DNA from: Devosia sp.
Lineage (GTDB): Bacteria; Pseudomonadota; Alphaproteobacteria; Rhizobiales; Devosiaceae
Assembly: GCA_011322005.1 (NCBI GenBank)
Contig: DROE01000266.1
Coordinates: 1 to 5,757, forward strand
Length of the DNA: 5,757 nucleotides
Reading direction: 5' to 3'
Shown piece after piece: positions 1 to 5,757 of the stretch. How positions within the stretch are numbered: position 1 is the first letter of the stretch; every line of letters begins with the position of its first letter. Both the position numbers and the translations under genes were made by a program. Under the pieces are notes generated by a model, which had not been told where the DNA came from, did not search any database, and was given only the letters and a program-made list of their open reading frames with translations.

Positions 1-300
1 ATGGAGCATTTCGGCCTTGGCGGGCAAAGCAAGCTGCTGCGCCGGGATGCAACAATGCTTGGCCCAGTTGATAATTTCACCCCCTTCGATCTGGTATTCT
101 GCGATCCTCCCTATGGCAAGGGTCTGGGAGAACAGGCACTTGCGTCCGCCCGCGATGGAGGCTGGCTGGCCCCCGGTGCAACCATTGTGCTGGAGGAAAA
201 GAGAGGTGTGGATGTCGCGCTGCCGGAGCAGTTCACGCTGCTCGACCAGCGAGCCTATGGCCAAACCAGTGTGCATTTTGTTGAGTTTGGCAGCGCCTGA
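1..300 (+). CDS. rsmD: 16S rRNA (guanine-N2) methyltransferase RsmD, C-terminal part
   Basis: This is the last 99 residues of an RsmD-type methyltransferase, which uses S-adenosylmethionine to methylate N2 of G966 (E. coli numbering) in 16S rRNA during 30S assembly. The visible part holds the catalytic motif DPPY at local residues 35-38, preceded by the hydrophobic strand FDLVFC, and followed by the typical tail with LAPGATIVLEE and a late strand ending in VHFVEF. RsmD proteins are usually about 180-190 residues long, so roughly the first half, including the SAM-binding glycine-rich motif, lies left of the window. The ATG at position 1 is therefore most likely an internal methionine and not the start. 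The gene ends in TGA and converges on mutL, with 20 bp between the two stop codons. Family assignment is by motif and overall wording; a related small rRNA methyltransferase is a less likely alternative. Confidence 0.9.
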   Translation: MEHFGLGGQSKLLRRDATMLGPVDNFTPFDLVFCDPPYGKGLGEQALASARDGGWLAPGATIVLEEKRGVDVALPEQFTLLDQRAYGQTSVHFVEFGSA

Positions 301-320
301 TTCCACAATTGGGGAACAGC

Positions 321-2102
321 TTAACTGCGCCCGAACAGGCGTTCAATGTCGCTTAGTTTGAGTTCCACATAGGTGGGGCGGCCATGAATGCACTGGCCCG
401 AATGGGGGGTGGCCTCCATCTCCCGAAGCAGTGCGTTCATTTCATCAACCCGCAAAACCCGCCCCGAACGCACCGAACCATGGCAGGCCATGCGCCCTAT
501 TATCTCTTCCATGCGTTCGCTGAGCACATCAATTTCACCCAGTTCGGCCAGACCATCCACCAGATCCTTGATGAGGATGGTGACATCGCCTGTGCCCAGA
601 ATAGCCGGAGTTTCCTGCACCGCAATGGCGCGCGGCCCAAAGCGTTCAATGCCAAGCCCCAGCTTTGAAAGCGCCGGAGCGGCTTCCTCAAGCCGGGCGC
701 AATCCTCTTCCGGCATTTCAACGATAACCGGAATTAGCTGCGCTTGCGCATTGACCTGTCCGGTGGCCAGTTCGGCCTTGAATTTTTCATAGACCAGCCG
801 CTCGTGGGCCGCATGCTGATCGATCAGCAGCAGGGCATCCTCGGATTGTGCGACGATGAAATTCTTGAACAATTGTGCCCTGGCGCTGCCCAGCGGATAG
901 TCAGCTTCCGGTTCCAGTTTGCTCGCGCCCTCAAACCGCGCGCTTGGTTCGGACAGACCCTCGATGGCGGGAGAATCTGTTCCATGGGGGTGCTGGAACG
1001 TTGGGCTCAGCCTCTCCCGCTCCGGGCTGCCACAAGAGGGGCGGGCAACCTCACTCCCGGCGCGAAAGGCCGACAGCGTTGTATCTCCTACATGGGAGGA
1101 GGCCCGAAACCCCGCTTCATTGAGCGCAATGCCAATCGCTGCGATTACCGCCGAGCGCACAGCGCCAGAGTCACGAAACCGCAACTCGGTTTTGGCCGGA
1201 TGCACGTTGACGTCGACCTCTATCGGGTCGATGGCCAGCGACAGCGCCACCACCGGAAATCTGTCGCGAAAGACAAAATCCGAATAGGCCGCGCGCACCG
1301 CCCCGAACAGGGTTTTGTCGCGCACCGAGCGCCCGTTGACAAAAAAGAACTGGTGAAGCGAGTTGGCGCGGGTGAAGGTGGGCAGACCGGCAAGACCCGT
1401 TACCACCACCCCGTGGCGCGAGTTGGCGATGGGCACACAGTTTTGCGCAAACTCTGTGCCCAGAATCTGCCCGAGCCGGGCCGACTGCGCTTCGGGGCCG
1501 GATTGCGCAGGCCAGTTGCTGCTCTGCCGGTCGGCTCCCTCCAGAACGAAGTGAATTTGCGGATTTGCCATGGCCAGCCGTCGCACAATATCGGTGATGG
1601 CCCCGGTTTCGGCCCTGTCACTTTTAAGGAATTTCAGCCGTGCCGGGATGGCGGCGAAAAGATTTTCCACCTTAACGATGGTGCCCCTGTTCATCGGGGT
1701 CGGGCGCGGCGCGCTGACTGAGCCACGTTTGACATGCAACTCCATTCCCGTTTCCTGACCCTGCGGACGCGAGCGGATCAGCAGGTCTGAAACCGAGCCG
1801 ATGGAGGCCAGCGCCTCGCCGCGGAAACCAAGAGTATTGATGCGTGAAAGCCCGTCATCCTCCAGTTTGGAAGTTGCATGCCTCTCGACACTCAGGGCGA
1901 GGTCGGCTTCATCCATGCCGTGCCCGTCATCGGCCACCCGCATCAGGGTTTTCCCTCCCTTTGCGGTGGTGACGGTGATTTTTGTGGCCCCCGCGTCAAT
2001 GGCATTCTCCACCAGTTCTTTGATGACGCTGGCGGGGCGCTCCACCACCTCGCCCGCCGCAATACGGTTGACCAGATTTTCAGGCAGGCGGCGAATGGAC
2101 AT
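321..2102 (-). CDS. mutL: DNA mismatch repair protein MutL (endonuclease type)
   Basis: MutL, 593 residues, couples mismatch recognition by MutS to strand incision and removal. The N-terminal GHKL ATPase is complete: E29 and N33 in motif I, DDGHG at 58-62, GFRGEAL at 92-98, a GT-rich segment with PAR/KFL at about 140-159, FVNGR at 254-258, and NVHPAK with the ATP-contacting Lys at 304. A poorly conserved, Pro/Ser/Glu-rich linker spans about 330-405. The C-terminal dimerisation and nuclease domain follows, with DQHA(x2)E(x4)E at 428-439, a QAQLIP beta-clamp-type motif at 453-458, ACH at 539-541 and CIHGRP at 571-576. The nuclease motif is known from MutLs of bacteria without MutH, so this protein probably nicks the new strand itself. 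The start at 2102 was chosen because MSIRRLP matches the usual MutL N-terminus and has an AGGGAG ribosome site; the open frame continues 99 codons upstream, but that part is antisense to tadA. It is transcribed divergently from tadA. Confidence 0.97.
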   Translation of the reverse strand: MSIRRLPENLVNRIAAGEVVERPASVIKELVENAIDAGATKITVTTAKGGKTLMRVADDGHGMDEADLALSVERHATSKLEDDGLSRINTLGFRGEALASIGSVSDLLIRSRPQGQETGMELHVKRGSVSAPRPTPMNRGTIVKVENLFAAIPARLKFLKSDRAETGAITDIVRRLAMANPQIHFVLEGADRQSSNWPAQSGPEAQSARLGQILGTEFAQNCVPIANSRHGVVVTGLAGLPTFTRANSLHQFFFVNGRSVRDKTLFGAVRAAYSDFVFRDRFPVVALSLAIDPIEVDVNVHPAKTELRFRDSGAVRSAVIAAIGIALNEAGFRASSHVGDTTLSAFRAGSEVARPSCGSPERERLSPTFQHPHGTDSPAIEGLSEPSARFEGASKLEPEADYPLGSARAQLFKNFIVAQSEDALLLIDQHAAHERLVYEKFKAELATGQVNAQAQLIPVIVEMPEEDCARLEEAAPALSKLGLGIERFGPRAIAVQETPAILGTGDVTILIKDLVDGLAELGEIDVLSERMEEIIGRMACHGSVRSGRVLRVDEMNALLREMEATPHSGQCIHGRPTYVELKLSDIERLFGRS

Positions 2103-2112
2103 GAAACTGATT

Positions 2113-2118
2113 CTCCCT
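2113..2118 (-). promoter_or_regulatory. Ribosome binding site of mutL
   Basis: The minus strand reads AGGGAG here, ten bases before the ATG at 2102. It supports that methionine as the mutL start instead of the upstream start at 2399 allowed by the open frame. Confidence 0.7.
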
Positions 2119-2184
2119 GAGCGCAAGTTTAGCTGTCCGCCAGCAGGATTGCACCTCTCAACAATACGTAGTTTGTCTGCTATT

Positions 2185-2188
2185 GAGG
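2185..2188 (+). promoter_or_regulatory. Ribosome binding site of tadA
   Basis: GAGG lies five bases before the ATG at 2194. It favours this start over the in-frame ATG at 2218, which would leave a shorter N-terminus, and over starts further upstream, which lie inside mutL on the opposite strand. Confidence 0.65.
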
Positions 2189-2193
2189 CGGAC

Positions 2194-2646
2194 ATGCCCC
2201 ATGCTCCGTTGACACCGATGCAACAGGCCCTTGCCCTCGCCGAACGGGCTGCCGCCGTCGGAGAAGTGCCGGTGGGCGCTGTAATCGTGGCTGATGGCAA
2301 AATAATTGCCACCTCCGCCAATCGCATGCGCGCCAGCGGAGATGCCACCGCCCACGCTGAAATGGAGGTCATCCGGCAGGCTCTGGAAACGCTGGGCACC
2401 GGCCGCCTGACCGATTGCGACCTCTATGTCACGCTTGAGCCGTGCACCATGTGCGCCGGAGCCATAGCCCACGCGCGCCTGCGCCGCCTCTATTTCGGGG
2501 CCGAGGACAAAAAGGCCGGAGCCGTGGAAAACGGGGTGCGGTTCTTTGACTCTCAAAGCTGCAACCATCGCCCCGAAATCATTTCGGGCATTGGCGCTGA
2601 GGCCTCCGCAGAACTGCTCAGGAAATTTTTTGCTGCCCGACGATAA
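2194..2646 (+). CDS. tadA: tRNA adenosine(34) deaminase TadA
   Basis: TadA, 150 residues, deaminates adenosine 34 of tRNA-Arg(ACG) to inosine, allowing one tRNA to read several CGN codons; the enzyme is normally essential. The cytidine-deaminase-fold zinc site is intact: H54-A55-E56, with His as zinc ligand and Glu as proton shuttle, and PCTMC at 83-87 with both zinc cysteines (C84, C87). The segments EVPVGAVIV at 24-32, RLTDCDLYVTLEPC at 71-84 and the NHRPE/GI motif at 124-133 are those of TadA, not of guanine or cytosine deaminases. The length is close to the family norm. The open frame extends upstream to 1801, but that part is the reverse of mutL and is left out. The gene is divergent from mutL (91 bp apart), and its 3' end overlaps the convergent phospholipase gene by 29 bp. 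Confidence 0.95.
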   Translation: MPHAPLTPMQQALALAERAAAVGEVPVGAVIVADGKIIATSANRMRASGDATAHAEMEVIRQALETLGTGRLTDCDLYVTLEPCTMCAGAIAHARLRRLYFGAEDKKAGAVENGVRFFDSQSCNHRPEIISGIGAEASAELLRKFFAARR

Positions 2647-3481
2647 ATCCCTCAACCGCTTTTGCCAGCATGCGTTTGAAACGCTCCTTGTCCTTGTCGC
2701 CGCTCTCAACGATTTCCTTGACCCGCCAGAATTCCATCGCCCCGAAGGGTTTGACCTGCGGGCGCACGTAAATATCGGGCGGGAAAGCGGCAAGCGAATG
2801 GGCAATCAGCCCGTGCATCATGATCTGGGCTGACCCCAGACCCACATCAATCAGGGACGGACTTTCCTTGAGTTCGGCATCATTGGGGGAACCGTTGACA
2901 TCAACGCCAACAAGAATGTCCACATCGCGCGAAGCCACATCCAGGGGCAGCGGGTTGACCACGTTTCCATCGATAAGCAGCCGGTCGCCCAGCGGCACGG
3001 GCCTGAAAAAACTGGGGATGGCGATTGACGCGGCAATAGCTGGCACCAGTTCCCCGTCCCGGAACACCACCTGATGCCAACTGCGAAAATCCGTGGCAAC
3101 TGTGTGCAGAGGAATTTCCAGCTCCGCAAAGGTCTTGGGCAGGCTTTCAGGAACGAAGGATTCAATGACTTCAACTGCATCAAGCTGCATGGAAAGACCG
3201 TTGCGAAAAGCGGAGGAGAAATTGCGCAGCCGCGTCGACCAGATACGCCCCACGATGGTGCGCATCGACCCCAGATAGTCATAGGCATATTCACGGATAT
3301 CACTGCCGCTCAGCCCCCCGGCCCAGCCCGCTCCCAGAAGTGCGCCGATGGAGGTGCCCGCAATGATGGTAGGTTTCAGTCCCATCTCGTCCATGGCTTC
3401 GATAAAGGGGATATGGGTCAGCCCGCGCGCCGCTCCTCCACCCAGGGCCACTCCGATTCTGGGGCCGGAAATGCCGGTCAT
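2618..3481 (-). CDS. Patatin-like phospholipase family protein (RssA/NTE type)
   Basis: A 287-residue serine lipid hydrolase of the bacterial patatin/RssA group (COG1752-like). The oxyanion-hole motif GGGAARG is at 14-20, the nucleophile elbow GTSIG at 42-46 with Ser44, and the second member of the catalytic dyad is Asp171 in the LIDGN motif; all are present, so activity as an acyl hydrolase on phospholipids or lysophospholipids is likely. The physiological substrate is not evident. There is no signal peptide and no clear transmembrane helix, which points to a cytoplasmic or membrane-associated enzyme; the N-terminus enters the lipase core directly. The conserved AIAASIAIPSFFRPV block (148-162) typifies the family. 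The start at 3481 has a GGAGG ribosome site. It follows purD on the same strand after 88 bp and may be read through from it. Its last codons overlap tadA on the other strand. Confidence 0.92.
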   Translation of the reverse strand: MTGISGPRIGVALGGGAARGLTHIPFIEAMDEMGLKPTIIAGTSIGALLGAGWAGGLSGSDIREYAYDYLGSMRTIVGRIWSTRLRNFSSAFRNGLSMQLDAVEVIESFVPESLPKTFAELEIPLHTVATDFRSWHQVVFRDGELVPAIAASIAIPSFFRPVPLGDRLLIDGNVVNPLPLDVASRDVDILVGVDVNGSPNDAELKESPSLIDVGLGSAQIMMHGLIAHSLAAFPPDIYVRPQVKPFGAMEFWRVKEIVESGDKDKERFKRMLAKAVEGFIVGQQKIS

Positions 3482-3489
3482 CGCTCACG

Positions 3490-3494
3490 CCTCC
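3490..3494 (-). promoter_or_regulatory. Ribosome binding site of the patatin-like gene
   Basis: The minus strand reads GGAGG, eight bases before the ATG at 3481. This is the strongest Shine-Dalgarno sequence in the window and it fixes the start of the phospholipase gene. Confidence 0.75.
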
Positions 3495-3569
3495 ACAATC
3501 ATGCAAAAAAAAGCCGACAATGCCGCATCAGTTGGGCAATGGTAAAACACATTCGGCCGGGTAGCAGAC

Positions 3570-4850
3570 TTAGGAGTTTTTTTTCTCCGCTTCAATTGCC
3601 CGCCAGCCAATATCGCTCCGGCAAAATCCCCCCGGCCAGTTTATCTTGTCGAGGGCTTGATAAGCAGCAGTTTTCGCTTCGGCCACGCTGGCACCAAGGG
3701 CGGTGACATTAAGAACCCGCCCGCCATTGCTCTGCAGTTGCCCCCCCTTCAGCAGCGTGCCGGCATGAAACACCCGAACCTTCTTGCTTTGTGCCCCTTC
3801 AATGCCGGAAATCGGCTTGCCGGTTTCGTAAGCGCCCGGATAGCCCTTGGCCGCCATCACCACACAAAGCGCCGCCTCACCGTGCCATTCCGGTTTGATG
3901 CCTGAAACATCGCCTTTGGCGGACGCCAGCAGCAACTCCAGCAGGTCGGATTTCAGACGCATCATCAACACCTGGCATTCCGGGTCGCCAAACCTGACAT
4001 TGTGCTCAATCAGTTTGGGGCCGTCCGCTGTCAGCATCAGCCCGGCAAACAGAACCCCGGAAAAAGGCGTTCCCCTTTGCGCCATGCCGACAAGGGTCGG
4101 TGCGATAATCTCGCGCTCCACCTGGGCCAATAATTCAGGCGTCATGGCCGGGGCGGGAGAATAGGCACCCATGCCCCCGGTATTGGGCCCCCGGTCGCCG
4201 TCAAACGCCTGCTTGTGGTCCTGGGCGCTGGCCAGCGTAACAAAGCGCTCCCCGTCACAAACGGCAAAAACCGAAACCTCTTCGCCCCTCAGACACTCTT
4301 CGATGACCACTTCTGCGCCCGCTTCGCCAAAGGCACCAGAAAAACAATCGCGCACCGCTGTTTCAGCCTGTGCCAGATTTTGGGCCACCGTGACCCCCTT
4401 GCCCGCCGCCAGACCATCGGCCTTGACCACGATGGGGGCACCCTGTTGGCGAACATAGTTCAGTGCCTGTTCGACATCATCAAAGCGCTGATAGCGGGCA
4501 GTGGGGATATTCATTTTGTCACAAAGGGATTTGGTGAAACTCTTGGACCCCTCCAGTTGCGCCGCCGCTTTTGAGGGACCGAACACATCAATGCCCGCTG
4601 CGCGCAAATCATCGGCCAGTCCGGCAACCAGCGGTGCTTCCGGCCCCACCACCACCAGGTCGATTTCCCGGGTTAAACAAAAGGCCGCAACTTCTGCATG
4701 GTCGCTGACATTCAAAGAAATATTCTCGCCGAATGCGTCGGTGCCGCCATTGCCCGGTGCGACAAAGAGGTGGGACAATCGGGCAGAGGCGGCGAGCTTG
4801 AAGGCCAGCGCATGCTCGCGTCCCCCTGAACCAATCAGCAGAACCTTCAT
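3570..4850 (-). CDS. purD: Phosphoribosylamine--glycine ligase (GAR synthetase) PurD
   Basis: PurD, 426 residues, joins glycine to 5-phosphoribosylamine with ATP, the second step of de novo purine synthesis, in the cytoplasm. The N-domain opens with MKVLLIGSGGREHAL and has the PGNGGT loop at 32-37 and GPEAPLV at 69-75. The ATP-grasp domain shows GSKSFTK at 101-107, VVKADGLAAGKGV at 141-153, DHKQAFDGDRGPNTGGMGAY at 211-230, and the metal-binding NVRFGDPECQ at 284-293. The C-domain follows with VVMAAKGYPG (330-339), and the protein ends near the usual family length. It is a single-function enzyme with no PurM or PurN fusion. The start at 4850 fits the canonical N-terminus and has a GAGGGAG site upstream; the open frame runs 38 codons further to 4964 but would overlap xseA. 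No purine riboswitch is apparent in the short leader. It is divergent from xseA and upstream of the phospholipase gene. Confidence 0.97.
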   Translation of the reverse strand: MKVLLIGSGGREHALAFKLAASARLSHLFVAPGNGGTDAFGENISLNVSDHAEVAAFCLTREIDLVVVGPEAPLVAGLADDLRAAGIDVFGPSKAAAQLEGSKSFTKSLCDKMNIPTARYQRFDDVEQALNYVRQQGAPIVVKADGLAAGKGVTVAQNLAQAETAVRDCFSGAFGEAGAEVVIEECLRGEEVSVFAVCDGERFVTLASAQDHKQAFDGDRGPNTGGMGAYSPAPAMTPELLAQVEREIIAPTLVGMAQRGTPFSGVLFAGLMLTADGPKLIEHNVRFGDPECQVLMMRLKSDLLELLLASAKGDVSGIKPEWHGEAALCVVMAAKGYPGAYETGKPISGIEGAQSKKVRVFHAGTLLKGGQLQSNGGRVLNVTALGASVAEAKTAAYQALDKINWPGGFCRSDIGWRAIEAEKKNS

Positions 4851-4860
4851 TCCGGCGAAT

Positions 4861-4867
4861 CTCCCTC
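4861..4867 (-). promoter_or_regulatory. Ribosome binding site of purD
   Basis: The minus strand reads GAGGGAG, ten bases before the ATG at 4850. Together with the conserved MKVLLIGSGG opening it sets the purD start there and excludes the 38-codon upstream extension. Confidence 0.65.
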
Positions 4868-4916
4868 TTTGTCTGTCTCCGCGCTCTATCACCTGTGTCC
4901 AACCCCGGCCAGCCCC

Positions 4917-4945
4917 TTGACGCGGGCGACCCGCCCCCGCATTTT
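4917..4945 (+). promoter_or_regulatory. Possible xseA promoter
   Basis: TTGACG at 4917-4922 matches the sigma-70 -35 consensus in five of six bases. After a 17-base spacer, CATTTT at 4940-4945 is a poor -10 match (three of six). If used, transcription would begin around 4950-4953, at the xseA start codon itself. This is an inference from sequence only; the -10 element is weak. Confidence 0.3.
4922..4934 (+). repeat. Small GC-rich inverted repeat upstream of xseA
   Basis: GCGGG (4922-4926) and CCCGC (4930-4934) form a perfect five-pair stem with a CGA loop. A second CCCGC at 4936-4940 could pair with the same left arm instead. It lies between the candidate -35 and -10 elements of xseA, in the divergent purD/xseA gap, and is not followed by a T-run in the manner of a good terminator. 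It may be an operator-like site or simply chance in GC-rich DNA. Confidence 0.35.
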
Positions 4946-4948
4946 TCA

Positions 4949-5757
4949 ATGATGAACGAACCAACAGAAACCCCTAAGAGCAACGCCCACGAGTTTACCG
5001 TCTCCGAACTCTCCCAGTCGGTCAAACGTGCGGTTGAGGATGAGTTTGGTCATGTTCGGGTGCGCGGCGAGGTCGGGCGTCTTTCCCGACCCGGCTCCGG
5101 GCACATCTATTTCGACCTCAAGGACGACAAGGCGGTGATTTCGGCGGTGGCCTGGAAAGGGGTTGCTTCACGCTGGCGCTTTCAGCCCGAGCAGGGGCTC
5201 GAAGTGATTGTCACCGGGCGCATGACCACGTTCCCCGGCCAGTCCAGATACCAGATTATCGTGGAAAATGTGGAGCCCGCTGGTGCCGGAGCCCTGATGG
5301 CCCTGCTTGAAGAGCGGCGCAAGAAACTGGCGGCCGAGGGCCTGTTCGATGCCCAACACAAGCAGGAACTGCCCTATCTGCCCCGCACCATAGGGGTTGT
5401 GACCTCACCCAGCGGCGCGGTTATCCGTGACATTCTGCATCGCCTTGCCGACCGCTTCCCCACCAATGTGATTGTCTGGCCGGTGCGGGTGCAGGGGGAG
5501 ACCTGCGCCCCCGAGGTTGCCGCCGCGGTTGAAGGGTTCAACATGCTTTCCCCCGAGGGAAACATTCCCCGGCCGGACCTGATAATCGTTGCCCGTGGCG
5601 GCGGCTCGGTTGAGGACCTTTGGGGCTTCAACGAAGAAGCGGTGGTCAGGGCCATTTCAGAAAGCTCTATCCCGACTATTTCCGCCATCGGCCATGAAAC
5701 CGATAGCTCGTTGGCCGACTTTGCCGCCGACAAGCGCGCACCGACCCCCACAGGAGC
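4949..5757 (+). CDS. xseA: Exodeoxyribonuclease VII large subunit XseA, N-terminal part
   Basis: The first 268-269 residues of XseA, the large catalytic subunit of exonuclease VII, which with XseB degrades single-stranded DNA from both ends into acid-soluble oligonucleotides. It is open to the right edge with no stop. Residue numbers here count from the second ATG (4952). The OB-fold DNA-binding domain opens with EFTVSELSQSVKRAVE at 14-29 and includes HIYFDLKDD at 51-59. The nuclease domain has GVVTSPSGAVIRDI at 148-161, ARGGGSVEDLWGFNEE at 214-229, GHETD at 247-251 and RAPTPTG at 262-268, all diagnostic of XseA. Full proteins are about 450-530 residues, so roughly half is seen. Two consecutive in-frame ATG codons (4949 and 4952) precede NEPTE; either could be used. 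No Shine-Dalgarno sequence is visible. The gene is divergent from purD, 98 bp from its start. Confidence 0.95.
   Translation, partial: MMNEPTETPKSNAHEFTVSELSQSVKRAVEDEFGHVRVRGEVGRLSRPGSGHIYFDLKDDKAVISAVAWKGVASRWRFQPEQGLEVIVTGRMTTFPGQSRYQIIVENVEPAGAGALMALLEERRKKLAAEGLFDAQHKQELPYLPRTIGVVTSPSGAVIRDILHRLADRFPTNVIVWPVRVQGETCAPEVAAAVEGFNMLSPEGNIPRPDLIIVARGGGSVEDLWGFNEEAVVRAISESSIPTISAIGHETDSSLADFAADKRAPTPTG

Noticed and set aside
1..3. Start codon of rsmD at position 1
   Set aside because: The 99-residue product would lack the SAM-binding half of the family fold, so the ATG is most likely internal and the gene starts left of the window.
301..320. Bidirectional terminator between rsmD and mutL
   Set aside because: The 20-bp gap has only a CAATTG palindrome with mismatched flanks and no stem followed by a T-run.
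744..1721. A 325-codon open frame on the plus strand
   Set aside because: It is wholly antisense to mutL, whose frame carries clear family motifs throughout. The product is rich in Arg, Gly and Pro with no recognisable domain, as expected for a shadow frame in GC-rich DNA.
1801..2193. N-terminal extension of TadA by 131 residues
   Set aside because: This part is antisense to the conserved ATPase region of mutL, and TadA proteins are about 150-190 residues. The start at 2194 gives a normal length and has a GAGG site.
2103..2193. Promoters in the mutL/tadA gap
   Set aside because: I looked for -35/-10 pairs on both strands. TTGCAC at 2149 (plus) has no acceptable -10 at 16-18 bases, and TAAACT on the minus strand (2131-2126) pairs only with a poor GTGCAA. 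Promoters must be near, but none is clear enough to annotate.
2103..2399. N-terminal extension of MutL by 99 residues
   Set aside because: The extra stretch is the reverse complement of the tadA 5' region and has low-complexity Ala/Arg/Ser content. MutL proteins begin with the MSIRRLP-like segment at 2102, which has its own ribosome site.
3482..3569. Intrinsic terminator downstream of purD
   Set aside because: There is a T8 run on the minus strand, but the preceding GCGGCATTGTCGGC does not fold into a stem, because its arms are not complementary.
3074..3706. A 210-codon plus-strand frame across the phospholipase start and the purD end
   Set aside because: It runs antisense through two well-supported genes and the gap between them, and its translation shows no conserved motif.

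Overview
The window reads as ordinary chromosomal housekeeping DNA from an alphaproteobacterium, most likely of the Hyphomicrobiales/Rhodobacterales type. This rests on the GC-rich sequence (roughly 58-60% by eye), the wording of the proteins (a MutL with an intact endonuclease motif, alphaproteobacterial-style PurD and XseA motifs), and a gene set around rsmD and tadA that is often clustered in that class. The assignment to class is fairly safe; the order is a guess. I see no mobile element, CRISPR array, tRNA or rRNA gene, defence system or other clearly undescribed system.

Layout, left to right: the 3' end of rsmD (+, 1-300, cut by the window edge); mutL (-, 321-2102); tadA (+, 2194-2646); a patatin-like phospholipase gene (-, 2618-3481); purD (-, 3570-4850); and the first half of xseA (+, from 4949 or 4952, running off the right edge). 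The coding density is very high. The only gaps are 20 bp between rsmD and mutL, 91 bp between mutL and tadA, 88 bp between purD and the phospholipase gene, and 98 bp between purD and xseA. The tadA and phospholipase genes overlap tail to tail by 29 bp.

Orientation flips almost at every gene: two convergent junctions (rsmD/mutL and tadA/phospholipase) and two divergent ones (mutL/tadA and purD/xseA). Only purD and the phospholipase gene could share a transcript. The genes are therefore neighbours rather than an operon. By function they cover nucleic-acid upkeep and supply: RsmD modifies 16S rRNA, TadA makes the wobble inosine in tRNA, MutL runs mismatch repair, XseA belongs to exonuclease VII, and PurD performs the second step of purine synthesis. 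The patatin-like lipase is the functional outlier.

The points most worth a second look are the complete nuclease and beta-clamp motifs of MutL, the overlapping tadA/phospholipase tails, and the start of xseA, which lacks a Shine-Dalgarno sequence and lies directly behind a promoter-like element and a small GC-rich hairpin.
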